NCBI GenBank assembly: GCA_951799445.1 | Contig: OX637295.1 | Location: 13,392,001 to 13,456,000, forward strand | Length of the DNA: 64,000 nt | Direction: 5' to 3' | Source: Pseudisothecium myosuroides | Lineage: Eukaryota; Streptophyta; Bryopsida; Hypnales; Lembophyllaceae | Shown: positions 1 to 14,051 of the stretch, in pieces | Numbering within the stretch: position 1 is the first letter of the stretch | Layout of the letters: each line of letters starts with the position of its first letter | The notes under the pieces: model-generated | The model's database searches: none | The model's input: the letters and a program-made list of their open reading frames with translations, nothing else | Told to the model about the DNA's origin: nothing | Translations under genes and position numbers: made by a program

Positions 1-1120
1 TATAATACTAGGAAATTCACTACCAGAGGTATTCTAGGAAAACATAGCTACATTACAGTTGGCAGGGTTCAACATTTCACACATTTGATTGGAGTTTCTA
101 TTGAACGAGAGATGTGAGAATTAGGTGAAGTCATTAGTTCTGACCAATTTGCAAGTCCGTTATTTTAACACTTGGTGGATTGCAGGAGTATTGGAGCTTG
201 GGTCATGAGGAATTATAGGTGCTGAAAGTTCTCAAGGGTGTGCAGCATGATCAATTCAAACTTTTACAAGGGATAACTGCATCTGCAATCTCTTATTGTT
301 CTCATCTTGTTGGAGATTCATGTTGGGAATCGCACAATAGCGGCATTATCGTTGGTGCACCTCCTAGTGAGTTCAGCCCTGGTTTTGGATGATCTTATTC
401 CTCCAAGTGAGATTCTATGCCCTGGTCACTGAGCATGAGCATTTGACTGCAAGAAAGGTTGAATGTATACAAGAGTAGATCAGTATTGTTGTGTAGACCT
501 TCCTCTAATCATTTGCTTTTTTATATATACAGGTGTGACAAAGGACCATCTCAATTAGTTAGACCTTAGACTGTAGATAAAATAATCTTTTGGATTGTTG
601 CAAGGCCACACATGTCAAGCTTCAAATTTTCAAGGTCGGTTGTGGCATAAACTTCGATATTTTGGTTGCTGCGTCTGTATCCGACATGTACAGTATAGAC
701 AAGGAAGCTCAGTTCCAAAGAGCAGAAAGATGAGGTAGGAAGATCCGAACAAATAGTAATTTCTATTGGAATCCTTGTGAGACATTGTTGGCATACCAAT
801 ATCTGAACATGAAATTTGACTGTGTGAATTGAGTGATAAGGAGTATCTAGAATTACTCCCTTTAAAATCGTTCAATTAAGCATTTGATCATGGTTCCAAT
901 TATTATATTGTATAAGCTTTCTGTAGTTTTTTCATTGAATTATATTTGAGGGCCAATAGGAGACTTGAGATTCTCCATGTGAATAAATTATAAATTTTTA
1001 AAGTGTTGAAAAGGGATGTATCCAAATTCTACCTCAGACTTTTATGATTAGAAGTTGTATGTCTTAGTCGAGAATCTTGAAGGTAGGTTTTAGAAAGATG
1101 TTGCAATTAGGTGCAATTAT
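1..1120. other. AT-rich stretch without a recognisable gene
   Basis: Open frames here are short and overlap on both strands without splice or protein-family signals. I see no RNA gene and no clear element ends, so this is probably old repeat or intergenic DNA. Confidence 0.6.
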
Positions 1121-1124
1121 CTTA

Positions 1125-3250
1125 ACCCCTAGTTGCCCAAGGCACCCAAATGTGGTGTCGAAGAAACTTTGAAGTAAAATAAAACCTTACCAAATTATTA
1201 TTTTTAGTAGTTTATATTTTTGAATGATTCTTTTTGAAGTCTAGTTTTAGCATCAAAAATTCGATTTTGAAAATGAATGATTATGATTTTTCTATTCAAG
1301 ATTTTGTGCAAAGGTACCCATTGCAATCTTGACTTTTTGTAGTATTGAGGGCTCTTGGAAATGAGCCTCAAATACACTAGATCTTGGAGAAAAAATCACA
1401 CTAGAAATTCATTTAAAAAAATTGTAGAGTAGATTTTGAGAAGTCATAAATTGATTGGGCTTATATTTGTTAGGCCCTTCAACCTCATATTTTTTTGGTC
1501 TTGAACTTTTTAGATTTGACAGGCAAAAAGAGAGCTCAAAGATTTTCATAGTTTTAACACCTTGATGATCAAACATTATAATCTTTCAGTCCTTAAATGA
1601 TATTGTTGTGTTTTCTTTTCCTATGTGATCTCTAACATGTCTAGTTTGAATTTGTACGGTTATAATTCAAAAAAAATTGATTCAACTTATCAAAATGTTG
1701 GCTTTTTGTTCAATTTAGAACAAATTTCAAGAGGCTCAAAACAAGCCTTGGGCAATTAGGGTTAATTATGGCTCCTTGCAAAACCATCCACCATGCGCTA
1801 TACAAGTTGCAAGAAAATGAGGTATTTAGAAGTCTAGCTTTGGATTGTGATTTTATGTAGGTTACTTTAACTTATTTATTACTTCAGATCCTTGACTAAT
1901 TTGAATGAGTTCATTTTACTTAAAATTTGCTTTGGATTGAATACGGGATTGAATACAAAGTAACACCTTTTTAACAAATATATAGTTCTTCCAAATATCA
2001 TTATTAGTATTTAGTATATAGTAATACTATTAATAATTTAATAATATTGAATATGATAGCATCGAGTATAGTAGAATATACAATAATGTAACAACTTTTA
2101 GTATGATACCATCAAAACTAATGTAATATTTAAAATTTATTACTAAAATAATAATAATATATTTCTTACTATTCATTATTATAATAGATTATTCAAAATT
2201 AGGTTGTCGGAAGTTTGAATTCTACATTTTTGCATTGAGTGTTGATACCTTAGTCACACATCCATGTTTGTCAAATAAAATGTCTTTATCATCACGTGTA
2301 TTGTGGTTTCTAGTAATTATAAAAACTTCTAAGTTTAGAGGCTAGTGGTCTATATAGTATCATTTTTTGAATAGTGATTGCCATGGTCCTAAATCCTTAT
2401 GGTAGAAAGACCTTATTTTGACTCTTTAATCCTAGAAGGTTGTTGCTTTAGTGATAGGTATTTAAAAAAAAGGACTCAATTTTTAAACTAATAAATGCAT
2501 TTTTTATTTCTATAGTGACAAAAATAGATATTCATCAAGCACTTATTGTCATCGTCATTTTTTCAGGATTAAGGATTTTTGTAAAATATCTCTTAACCTC
2601 TTTAAATGCCCTTGTAAATGCCCAAGGCTAGTTTTGAGCTTCTTGGAAATTTCTCTGAATTGAACAAAAAGCCATTTTGGTAGGTTTCATCAATTTTTTT
2701 TAAATTGTAACCGTCTAAATTCAAGCTAGACATGTTAGAAATCACATAGGAAAAAACAAAACAAAACAATATCATTTATGGATTGAAAGATTATAATGTT
2801 TGATCATGAGGATGTTCAAACTACAAAAGTGATTTAGAGTCTTTCAATCCTCCTTTTGCATGTCAAATATAAAAAATTGGTCACCAAAAAATATGATGTT
2901 AAAGTACATAACATGCATCACCCTAATTAATGTACAACCTCTAAAAAAATCTACTAAACAATTCTTTTAAATGAGCTTCTAACCGATGATTTTTGTCTCC
3001 AAGATCTAGTGTATTTGAGGCTCATTTCCAAGAGCTTTCAACACTAAAAATCAAGATTTGCAATGGACACCCTTGTGCAAAATCTTAAATAGTAAAATTA
3101 TACACATTCATTTTCAAAATCACATTTTTGATGCTAAAATTGGACTTCAAAAAGAATTTGTAAAAAATCTAAAAATAGTAATTTGATAAGGTTTCATTTA
3201 ATTTCAAAGTTTTTTCAATATCAAAATTTGATGCCTTGGGCATTTAAAGA
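1125..3250. mobile_element. Long-inverted-repeat (foldback) element
   Basis: Two arms of roughly 630 bp face each other. The left arm (about 1,125-1,770) starts near 'gttgcccaaggc' and runs through 'gatcaaacattataatctt' and 'ttagaacaaatttcaagagg'. The right arm (about 2,610-3,250) carries the same landmarks in reverse complement and ends near 'gccttgggcatttaaag'. The arms are diverged by point changes and small indels. The AT-rich middle (1,780-2,600) has no coding potential. Long terminal inverted repeats with a non-coding centre suggest a foldback or Mutator-like non-autonomous element. A fragment of the arm recurs at 23,765-23,850, so the family is dispersed. Target duplications were not resolved. 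Confidence 0.7.
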
Positions 3251-3635
3251 TTGTTAAACATCTAAAAAAATTTAAACAACATCAAATGTTAGAAATAAAT
3301 TTCACCAAAATATTCAAAAAGTTTATTAACCCCTAAATAACTAAAGAACCTACTTTGGAAGGTTTGAGAACTCGTATAGGCTATATTGATTTTATAATTT
3401 GGAATTTTTGCATGAGGGTAGGTGCAGTTGATGGATGAGTTGTTGTAGATAGAGTCTTGGATTGCTTGTAGGCAAAGTCACGAACACATTTTTTGGATAA
3501 CGCGGCATTCAGAGATGCGTTGGGGGCTTATACATTATTCCCTAAGTATAAATAAAATGTTTTGGAAGTGAAGATTATCTCCTTCCGTGTTGCCTTGCAC
3601 ATTGTCTCTTTGAGTCTTACCGCTTTGTGTAATTC

Positions 3636-4369
3636 CAATAGTTGCAAGAAACACCAATAATATTTTTCTTGGCCTCACACATAGAATAAAAAACTTGTCA
3701 TCCACTATAACTTTTGAAGCGAGAACATGATGAACTTGAATTTTTTTTTTGTTGGGTATGGATGTTTTCATTGTAATTATATCCATTATTTTTCAAGAAA
3801 TTTAAAAAAAAAATTATATTTGAAAGTCAATTTGCTAATTTCTCACACTTTGAGGTTTAGTGGTTTTGAGTACTAAAGAGTACTCAAAACTAATAATCTA
3901 GAGCTAAAATTTTGGTGGTCTATTTCCACAGTAGGAAGGTATGTCCCTACCCAGGGATATCTAAAAATATATTATTTTACGTCCTCCACATTTGTACAAT
4001 TAGGGCCCTCTAGAGCGAGCACTTTTGAACATTCAAGATGGTTTCAAGATCATTTTTTGGGTGAAATCTAATTGCCATGAAATCCTCAAAAATTTGCAAA
4101 TTTTAGTTTCTTTGAAAATTGTTCTTCTTATTTTTTACAAATTAAAATGCTAAAATATTTATTTTTGTGAGAATCTGTATTTTTTTAGTTCTCCTACTTA
4201 GAGAGAAATTTAATCAGATTTTCCTTTAATGCTTACTTTCTTCTTAGGTGTATACATTGGCCATATTTTTTCTATTTAAAAAAAATTATTTTTCTATTTT
4301 TATAGTACCCCTCAAGGATAAAAACTGCCAAAATGTTACAAAATCAACGAATCTTTCTTGCAACTACCC
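3636..4369. mobile_element. TIR-A family element
   Basis: The left end reads caatagttgcaagaaacacc and the right end ctttcttgcaactaccc, which are inverted copies of a terminus whose best form is GGGTGATTGCAAGAAACAC. The interior is shared with 7,913-9,375 and 37,444-38,189 (for example 'aacttttgaag.. gaacttgatgaacttgaa'). It has no coding capacity and is non-autonomous. No clean target duplication is left. Confidence 0.6.
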
Positions 4370-4689
4370 ATGAAATCTCTAATATGGATGCTAATCATTA
4401 TAGTCTACATGTGAAGTTTTGGTTCATATCATTCCAATAAATATTTCAAAAGTTATAGTTATTTTTCAATTTCAATGTCAAATCAGATAGCTAAAAATAC
4501 ATTCAAAAAAAGTATTGATTAATTATATTTGATTTTTTTTATTGATACTTGACAAAAAAAATTTGAACCATTTACTTTTGAATTATAAAGGATTCTACAA
4601 CTGAAAAATAAATACATAGTATAATTGAAGATTTTAGCCTTGTTTTAGATTTTGAAGTAGTTTTGGGCTCGTAGACAGTGCAAGCCTTT

Positions 4690-5610
4690 GGAGATTAAAC
4701 CCTAAAGTTCCTTGACTATGTTTTTATAAAAATGGTCCAAAACTGTCATTTCTGATACAAGTGTCAAATTTCAGGAAAAACTCATTTTTGGACACATGTA
4801 ATTGTATGATCTTGTGGTATGCTTGTTTAAGAAATTGTGGAAAAAATTTCAAAAATATCCACCATGTGGATTGCAGGATGTTAGCATTTGAATTCATAGA
4901 AATCCTTTTTTTGTCCCTACATAAAAACAAGGTAGCTGCACTTCACAAGGTCACATTTGCATGAAAAAATGTCCAAAATGGTGGTGCTTCTTTGGATTCA
5001 TTCTTCAAGGCAAGTTGGTTAAATGTTTGAAAAATTTCAAATCATTTGGAATTGTACAACATATAGGAAAAAATAGTAAGTAGAAAGAAGTAGAGAATGA
5101 TTCAAAATACTAAATCGGTAAGAATTTAGTTAGTATGAAATTGATAAATGCCACCTCCAATGGTTGTAATTTTATAATAAAAAATCTACAATCTATGTTT
5201 TTTTTTTAAATATTGAAAATTGAGTTAAATAAAGGATTTTATAGTTTATTTTAGAGTAGAGATTCTTTAATTGCTCGCAAACTAAAACTCCTCATAACTT
5301 TCATCTCATTGATCATAATGAAATGATTCAGAGGGTTCCACGTATATACAAATCTAAAAAAATCAAGTTCAAATTTTTTGTTTTGGAAAAAGTGATTTTT
5401 TTAATCTTTTTGGATTGCCCGGTTTAATAAAAATACTACATATATGCAATAATTTTTTAACCATGTAGTCAAAAGTTATGAAATTTCTTAACCTTGTCCC
5501 CATGTTGTGTAAAAATTTCAAAGAAGAAAATAAAAATTCCATTTGGTGGAGCCGCCCAAAATTGCTATATTGCCCAAAACCGCAACTTGGTCCTTTAGGG
5601 GTTAAATTAG
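4690..5610 (+). repeat. Dispersed ~0.9-kb repeat, copy 1
   Basis: This segment is matched in reverse complement by 7,975-8,903 (shared landmarks 'gacacatgtaattgta', 'tttcataacttttgactacatggtt'). The ends approximate an inverted TTAACCCCTAAAG. It is probably a non-autonomous DNA element. The short open frames here are not conserved between the two copies as protein. Confidence 0.6.
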
Positions 5611-6805
5611 GACTAGTATGTTTGTTTATCTTCATAGTGCATGTAATACAAATTTATCAAAGTTTCACTATTTTCAATTATTGTAGTTTAAAATATTATT
5701 ATATTGTACCAATTCCTACCAAAATAATGGAATTTAGTGATACTAATTTTCTAGGTGATGCTCCTCCCTCACTAATTATCAGACAAATTAGTGTAGTACA
5801 TTTCAAGGGCCTTCTACAATTACTTTAAGATACCCCACTTTATTAGATGCGACCATAGGAAGCAAGAGCCCAAGATAAAAAATAGTAATTGAGGCACTTT
5901 GCATGGTCTAAGTATTAATGCAAAAGAGACCATAGTTGGGCCATATCTATTTATTAATAGATCAATTAAATAAAAAAAACTATAGTTGTGAAATTTTAGT
6001 CAGTCATGATTTCTAAAAATTTGTTAGGCCTACCTCAAAGAAGAAGTCAAGAAATTGTCAAAACAATATCTACTTTGGTCATGTAGCGGATTCCAAGCAA
6101 ACTTCTCAAATGTGAAAAGTGGCATGGGCCTTGGTCAAAGTGTAAACCTAGCTTGAACCATTGGTTTGTCTCTCCATCAATCAATGCTTTAATAATTCAA
6201 GAAGTTCATAGGTTCAACCCTGGTGTAAATTGGCCCTCTAAACATCCAAAATGGTCAACAATAAAAATTGTCATACCTACATTCTTGTCTAGAATGAGGA
6301 CATTAATTGTGAAGATGTACAAAATCTAAATATTAGAGTGTAATGTTGATTCATAATACACCAATCATTAGCACTTTACAATTTTATAACTTATCGATAC
6401 AATGTCCAAATAATGCAAGGTAAATTGCATTAGAATTCCTTTCACTTGCCAATGTGTCTTGATAAAAGTAAATCTTGTCATATAATAGTAATTATGGTTA
6501 GTTGCAATTTGTAGTGATTATAGGTGTGCAATCCTTTGTAAGTAATTATGTTGGATTTGTGGTATCTTGTTGAAATAGTCTTTGGTGCTCAAAAGTTGTA
6601 GAAGAATGCAATCAAAATGCCTTAAGTTCTCCTAGTGTAATACAAGTTTTGTTTATTGTATATTTTAAACATAAAGAATACATCATATATATTAATAAAT
6701 ATTGGAATGATATGTTTTTAAAACAATTTAAAAATATAAACTCACTTTGTTGCAAAATGATCTTTTGATTGATAAAAAAATGATCATTTTTATTCTTGAA
6801 GACTT
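5611..6805. other. Gene-free AT-rich spacer
   Basis: No coding region, RNA gene or well-defined element was found in this stretch. Confidence 0.5.
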
Positions 6806-7413
6806 AGAGAATTGCAAGATACACCTGCTCTATTTTGCATTACACTTTGCATGTTGATTTGTTTTTTGGTCATAACTTTTGCATTCTAGCTCCAAATGAC
6901 TCAAAATTCATAGGCAAGGTATTCATAATTATTATACGCCTTTTCTACTTTTTTGGAATTAAAAAAAAATTACTATCCAAAAATAGCCCCCAATTTTATG
7001 TCACACTTGCCAATTTTTTTTTAACAAAGTAGTACCCAACAAATTAAATTTGGAGCTAAAATTTAGAAGGGATGGTCTTCTAGTACATTTTTAGCTATTG
7101 TTCAAAGGATTTTTAAAAATAATTAATAGTATATCATGTAGAAGTCCACAAAGTGAGTCTCTTTCTACTTGCTTTTTGAAACATGGAAAAAATTATTTTG
7201 GTGGTTTTATTGGTGAATAAACATTTCTATAAAGCTTTTACAAATGAAAGATTTTTTATTTTTTTTATTTAATTTTTTTCCTATTTTCTACTAATTAAAA
7301 CATCATAATATGAATTTTCTAGAAATTTGGCACTTTTCTAGTTCTCCTACTTAGAGAAGTTTTCTATGATTTTCCTTCAATGGTTACCTTCATCTTGTAG
7401 GTGTATTTACTAG

Positions 7414-7465
<52 letters not shown>

Positions 7466-7591
7466 TTATTTTTTTTAATTTTTTTTTTTAATAATTTTTT
7501 TATTTATTATTAAAATTTTAAAGTACTCTTGAAAAAAAGGCATGAGTACTTAGATTGCAACAAAATTAGCAGGTGTTTTTTGCAATTATCC
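6806..7591. mobile_element. TIR-A family element with an internal (TA)n
   Basis: The ends are 'tagagaattgcaagatacacc' and 'aggtgttttttgcaattatcc', diverged inverted copies of the TIR-A terminus. The interior matches 12,900-13,618 and 26,507-27,257 (for example 'ttttttggtcataacttttgcattc'). A (TA)n run occupies 7,415-7,460. Confidence 0.6.
7415..7460. repeat. (TA)n microsatellite
   Basis: Uninterrupted TA dinucleotide run inside a TIR-A element. Confidence 0.95.
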
Positions 7592-7912
7592 ATTATTTTT
7601 ATTAGTGAATGCATAACAACTTCCTTGAATTACATAGAAATGGGTTGATATAATGTTATTTTCGGCCTTAATCCCAAACATTTTGTTCAGGTCAAAGATC
7701 ATTTTGGGATGAAGAGAATACCAAATAAATATTTGACACATTTCAAATGATAATTTGGGGTTCTTGGGTCTAGCCTTGGTGTAAATTAGCCCTTACCTTA
7801 CAAGTTCAGGTAGAAAATATTGCACTAACATTAAACTAGTGAACTTTACATTGGGATTGGGCTAAAGTAGGTTTTGGACATTGAGGCAATAAGATAATTA
7901 TTCCTAAAATCA

Positions 7913-9375
7913 AGGTGATTGCAAGAAACATTGGTCCTTTTCTTTGTCACACGTAGCGTGATGGACTTTTCATCCCCTAAAGCACCGAACATGCTTTTTT
8001 GAGAACATAGCTTTTGGGGGCAGCTCACTACGAGCGGAGTTTTTATTTTTTTTCTTTCAAATTTTCACACAACATTTTCCCGAGGAGTAGCTTTAAGGCC
8101 CAAAAAATTTCATAACTTTTGACTACATGGTTAAAAAGTTATTGCATGATATGTCATTTTCATTGCTCGGTGGGCAGCCCGGGCAGCCAAAAAAACTTCT
8201 TTAAAAATCACTTTTTTGAAAAATAAAAATTTCAAATTGGTTCTTTAGATTTATATATATGCGGGAAGCTTTGAATCATTCCATTCCGATCAATGAGTCA
8301 AAAGTTATGAGGATTCTTAGTTTGAGGGTAGTTATGGAATTTCAACTCTAAAATAAACTTTGAAGTCCTCTATTTAACTCAATTTTCAATATTTTTGAAA
8401 AAAATAAAAACATTGGGTGTACATTGTTTATTACAACATTACAACCGCTGGGATTGGCATTTTTCAATTCCATAAATAAATTCTTAACAATTTAGTGTTT
8501 TGAATCATTCTCTACCTCTTCCTACTTACTATTTTTTTCCTATATGTTGTACAATTCCAAATGATCTGAAATTTTTCAAGCATGTAGCCAACTTGCCTTG
8601 ATGAATAAATCCAAAGAGTAACCACCATTTTGGACTTTTTTTCATACAATTGTGACCTTGTGAAGGGCAGCTGCTCATTTTTTCGCAGGGACAAAAAAAG
8701 GATTTTTGTCAATTCAAACGCTATTATCTTGCAATCCACATGATGGAAAATTTTGAAATTTTTTCCACATCTTTTTAAAAAAGTTTACTACAAGATCCTA
8801 CGGTTACATGTGTTCAAAAATGTTTTTTTTCTAAAATTTGGCACTAGTATTAGAAATGGCAGTTTTGGAGCGTTTTTGGTGAAAACATAGTCAAAAACCT
8901 GTAGGGGTTAATAACTTTTGAAGCATGAACTTGATGAACTTGAATTTTGTTTTATTGAACATGGATGTTTACATCGTAATCATATCCATTGTTTTCCAGA
9001 AACTTAAGAAGACCATTTTATATTTAAAAGTCAATTTTTCTAATTTATCACACTTTGAGGTTTAGTAGTTTGAGTACTATAGAGTACTTAAAACTAATGA
9101 TCTAGAGCTGAAATTTTGGTGGTCTATTTCCACATTAGGAGAAAATATTCTGACCAAATGGCATTTTAAAAATATATTATTTTATATCCTCCACATTTGT
9201 GCAAATAGGGCCTTGTGGAGCGCTTTTGAACATTGAAGATGGTTTTGGCTCATTCTTTTAGGGAAACCTCATCACCATCAAATCCTCAAAAAATTTCAAT
9301 TTTAGTTTTTTTTCTTCTTTGATATATTTATTATAAATTAAAAACTCCACATACCCCTTTTCTATGAAAAATTAG
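7913..9375. mobile_element. TIR-A family element, right end lost, with nested insertion
   Basis: It begins 'aggtgattgcaagaaacattgg' and continues with the same interior as the 3,636 element, but it is split by the inverted repeat copy at 7,975-8,903. After about 8,904 the shared interior resumes ('aacttttgaagcatgaacttg'). No TIR-A right terminus is visible near 9,375, so that end is deleted or diverged. Confidence 0.5.
7975..8903 (-). mobile_element. Dispersed ~0.9-kb repeat, copy 2, nested in a TIR-A element
   Basis: This is the reverse complement of 4,690-5,610. It starts near 'CCCCTAAAGCACC' and ends near 'CCTGTAGGGGTTA'. The flanks join into sequence that is continuous in the related element at 3,636-4,369, so this copy inserted into an existing TIR-A element. 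Confidence 0.55.
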
Positions 9376-10700
9376 GACATATTATTGTCTAGTGGGTAGA
9401 AATAAGATTGCGTAATACTCGTAAAGGACACTTGTTGATAGTACAACATATCTACAATATAATCAACGGTCCAAAATCTACCAAAGAACTTTCCCTTCTA
9501 ATGCACATAGTAATCAATACCAAAACTCCAATTTTTAGCAAAACACTACAAGAACAACCAATTTATTTTCAATCACCCACTAAGAAAATAAATAATTTAA
9601 TATGATCCTATTATTAGAATTCCTCATAAAGCGAATGGAAATTGAAGTTTTTTTCCCTTAGAATAGCAAAAAATAATGAACTAGGGACCAAACTCTTTTT
9701 TTGTCCCAAATGGAACTCTTTTGAATTTTGTCCCTAGTTTTGCTTCTACCAATTTGAAACAAGGGATTGAAACTCCAAATGAGAATCTTGAGTTTAGAGC
9801 TTAACCATGTGAGGACACTGTGGACTAAAGTGGCCCAATGGATGACTTCATTGTTATCTGTAGAAAAAGAGAATGCACGTGTATATAAGTCTAACAATTG
9901 GAAAATTTTGACTACCTTCGTCATGGGCGGTTGCGTCCTTACAAGGTTAACTCAAAACCAGCTGGTGCATTTATTGTCGGATATATACATTTGAAAATTA
10001 GCTTGCAACTGCAGACCTCATGATGGTGCATTTATTGTCGGATATATACATTTGAAAATTAGCTTGCAACTGCAAACCTCATGATGGACCATTTTTTAAT
10101 TAATTCTATTATACTGAAAAAGTTTTTGTGGAGTCTTGTTGACAATTAAAAGGGGATTCTAAATTTTCTTAAATTGCATTTTTTGAACACTGTATTAATA
10201 AACTATGAATTTTCAAAGTGCTGAAAATACATGTTTCTACAACCAACACTACAATAGTGGGAATACATTTCAAGCAAGAATCTCCTGATGTCAAGGTTTT
10301 AGGAAAGTGTTGATTTTAGGTGTACTCACTTACCTTAGAGGCAATAAAGTCTCTCTAACTTATTACTTTGACGCAATTTTTCAAACAAACGGACCCTTGA
10401 TTCAGGTGGGCATCAGTGATGGAACTGGCATTGGCTTCATTTGTCTGTAGGCCACTTTCTATAATTTTTCATCCCAATGTAAGCTCAGCCAGTCTGCCCA
10501 ATTTTCTCCACAAGGACCCACAGAACTAATTTTGATTCCAGTGATCTTTTTAAGTGTGGATGGGATTTAATTCTTAAGATTCATTGGCGGTTGGAGTGAA
10601 AAAATTGAACCTGTATCATCTGAGCTGTTGAATTTTTGCCCTGGCCTGAACTTTCGCTTGTCACTTCTCCTCCTGGGACCCAAACTGAATTGTCATTATA
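9376..10700. other. Gene-free stretch with a 61-bp duplication
   Basis: The open frames are short and have no family resemblance. The only clear structure is the tandem duplication listed separately at 9,963-10,084. Confidence 0.5.
9963..10084. repeat. Recent 61-bp tandem duplication
   Basis: Two adjacent copies starting 'tggtgcatttattgtcgg' and ending 'gacctcatga' or 'aacctcatga' differ at only about one base, which indicates a recent event. Confidence 0.95.
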
Positions 10701-11275
10701 CTCCCTCTGTCCGGAAATAAATTCGTGGTATCCTGGAAAAGGTTAAATTAATGCTTAAGGTGCTCCTATTTACACGGGAATGTGTAGATCTCGTAACTTC
10801 TTATCAACCTTAGTAGGAGTGAAATTTTCAAAGTTGAAAGTCAAGCGGAACATGTTGAAAGTAGGTGTCAAAATTGTTGATTTTATCTTGTTTTGCAACT
10901 TGCTCCAGTGCAATAAATTCCGATCAATTTGCTACCTACTCCGGTGCAGTGAATTTCAATAAGATCTTGTACATTTAACTTTGCGGGGTTCCCGCGATGC
11001 AAATTAGAGAATCTGGTGATAGTGAACTTTGATGAGCTCCTGTTATGAAACTGCTTTTAGAACTTGCGATTCAACTACAATCAACTCTTGCAATTCAATA
11101 GTAGGATCCAATTTGGTGATTCAACTTTGATCAACTTTGATGATTCAAGTTCGATTATGGACACCATCAAGCTAATCCATCAATTCATTTTTGTGAACCA
11201 ATTGAAATATTGAATTTAATTTGGAACAAGCAATATGTAGAAACCACGGACTTATTTTAGGATGTCCAAAGGAAG
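10701..11275. mobile_element. Stowaway-like MITE
   Basis: The left end CTCCCTCTGTCCGGAAATAA is a textbook Stowaway (Tc1/mariner) terminus and follows a TA. The right end, in reverse complement, reads CTTCCTTTGGACATCCTAAA and is followed by TA, so the TA target duplication is retained. At about 575 bp it is long for this group, and the right terminus is diverged. Confidence 0.6.
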
Positions 11276-12899
11276 TATATAGCATTGTTAATCATCTAGC
11301 CTAAACCATTCCCACTTAGAGATTGGGACAATCCCTTCATGAATTTTTGGAGAAATGAATTTAGTTTGATTTGTAGAGAATGGTTGGTTGGGAAGTTGGA
11401 ACTATGGGACCTCTTGTTTTCTAGAGGAGCAAAAAGGACTGCCCAACATTGGTTTATAATGTTATGTGATACGTGATATCATTTCATGAAAAATAAAAGT
11501 TAATTACAAATGAACTTGTTCATTTTCTCAAATTACTAGTTCAAAAAAAAATTCAGTGAAATTGCCAATTCAAATTTTAGTTTAAAAAAATTTAAACAAA
11601 GTGAATGTACCAAAATAGTTCAAGAATATCATTTAAAAAAAATTATAATAGAAAACTATGGATATAGGCTAGTTTGGCTCAAATTTTTGCCCAACAATAA
11701 ATTCTTAAAAGGCACAGTCCCTCTACCATGGTTGTCTATATCACATTATATTGATCGATCGAGATATCGATATGTCAGGATGTCATGATGGGTGTATTGA
11801 CGGGATCCAAACTCAAAGCCATCATGATGAAACATATTACTATTTGAATGGAATATTATGAAATTAGCTTAAAAAACACATAAATTTGACTAACATGTTA
11901 AAAAATAGCGGTACATTGGATTTTTCATCCATAATTGTTATTAAATAGTGAAAAATTCCTAAAATGTTTAGAGGTTAGGGATTTAGGCAAAATCCAAACA
12001 TGTCTTAACGGACGTAACATGACATTATGACCTAAAAAATCCACATCTATACTTTAAATTAATTAGTTAGTTAGTTAGTTAGCGATTTGTTTGTTTGTTA
12101 GTTTGTCTTGTTTGTTTAGTACGCCGGGATCTAAGAAATTCTGGATCTTTTGATGGCAGCGTTCTTAGTACCTTTAAAAAGCTCTTTAAGAAGAAGGGTG
12201 CATGAACTTTGTTTCATGGCATTTGGAAGCATAGTGCGAAAGTTATTGAATTTTAAAGTTTTAATGAATCAAAAAATTGAAATAAAAATCCTTTAATTTG
12301 GGAAAAATCAAAACTTTCACATTGCATGTCAAAATGCCATGAAACAAAGCCCTTGCACTCCTTTGTGCGTAGAGCTTTTTATTTGTGCAAGTTTTGTGGT
12401 GTTTGGATCTACAAAGTGAAAGTTGTGGACTTTTTAAAATAAAAAAAAAGATTTTAATTATGTTTTATTTTAGAAAATCTATAACTTTCACATTGCATGT
12501 TCAAACACCACAAAGCAAAGCCTTTTCACTCCTCTGTGGATAAAGATTTCTATTCAAATAAGAACACAATCTCTCACACCACAACAAAGCCCTTTCACTC
12601 CTTCATGTAAAAAAGACATTGAATTTCAAAAAATTTATAAATTTGAAAATTATTTTTACTTTTATTTTGGTTGTGGAAATGGCAAAGAGCCTTGGTGCGC
12701 AACCATTGTATTATACATAGTGGGCATTGGCATTAAAACAGCTTAAAGACAACTTTTTTAAAAATTATATCAAATTAAAAGGACCAAAAAGTTACATAAA
12801 GATCAAATTAAAAAAAATGAGATGCAAAAATATTGATTTTCATATTTATTGAAAAAAAACTTTACAATATATATGAATAATTGAAACATCTATGTATGA
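11276..12899. other. Gene-free stretch with short degenerate repeats
   Basis: It holds (TTAG)n and (TTTG)n-like runs near 12,060-12,118. At 12,165-12,600 there are repeated segments of the type 'actttcacattgcatg..aatgccatgaaacaaagc', also found near 20,540-20,960. No coding signal was seen. Confidence 0.5.
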
Positions 12900-13618
12900 G
12901 GGTGAAGGCAAAAAACACCTGCAAATTTTGTTGCATTTTGAATAATGCTCATGATTTTTTTCTAGAGTATTTTAAAATTAGAAAATAATTTTTAAGAAAT
13001 AAAAAAATATGGATAATGTATACACCTTTAAGATGAAGGTAATCACCAAAGGAAATGCATAGAAAAATTCTCTAAGCAAGAGAACTATAAAAGTGCCAAA
13101 TATCAAGAAAATGGATACTTTAATGTTTTAATTAGTTAAAAATAGGAAAATAAATAAATACATAAAATAAAAATTTAAAATTATAACAACTCTATGGTGA
13201 TGGTCATTCACCAAAAAAAACTTCAAAATAATATTTTATATGTTACAAAATGCAAGCACATTTTGTAGACTTCTACACCACATACGATTAATTGTTTTTA
13301 GAATTCCTTTAGAAAATAGCTACAAGTCTACTAGAAGACTATGCCTTTCAAATTTCAGCTCAAGATTTATTTTTTGGGGTACGAAATAGTACTAAAAAGC
13401 TCCAAATTGGTAAGTGTGACATAAAATTGGGGGCTATTTTCGGATAGTAAATTATTTTTGAAAATTACAAAAAAATTAGGTAAAATGTATAATAGTAATG
13501 AGTACCTTACCTACAAATCTTGAGTCATTTGGAGCCAAAATGCAAAAGTTATGGCCAAAAAACAAATCAGCACGTACGGTATGATGCAAAATAGTATAGG
13601 TGTTTCTTGCATTCACTC
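12900..13618. mobile_element. TIR-A family element
   Basis: The ends are gggtgaaggcaaaaaacacc and gtgtttcttgcattcactc. The flanks ATGA and ATAA are a near-match 4-bp target duplication. The interior is collinear with the outer element at 29,319-31,539 and shows the uninterrupted form of both sites that carry insertions there (near 13,205 and 13,550). Confidence 0.75.
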
Positions 13619-13748
13619 ATAATTCTAAAAAAATCCAGACAAAAAGTTTCCTTCAATTAAAATAAAATTCATTCATAGTGTTTTATTTATAATGCAAAAT
13701 CTTAAATTTTTATTAAAAAGCCTCCAAAGTTGGATAGCTTGTCCCATA

Positions 13749-13848
<100 letters not shown>

Positions 13849-14051
13849 CATTTTTGAATTCTTTGTTTAAAGAGCTACAAGAGTTTTCTATATGAAAACA
13901 AATTATACTCCTTGAGATTGGACTAAAATGCATTATAAGTGATTATAATCAAGGCCACATAATACGGGAGTTGCATATCCAGGCATAGAGGACACTACTC
14001 ATGTCATAATAGATTACCTCACCTTTTACAATATTACTATAAGAAGAATAA

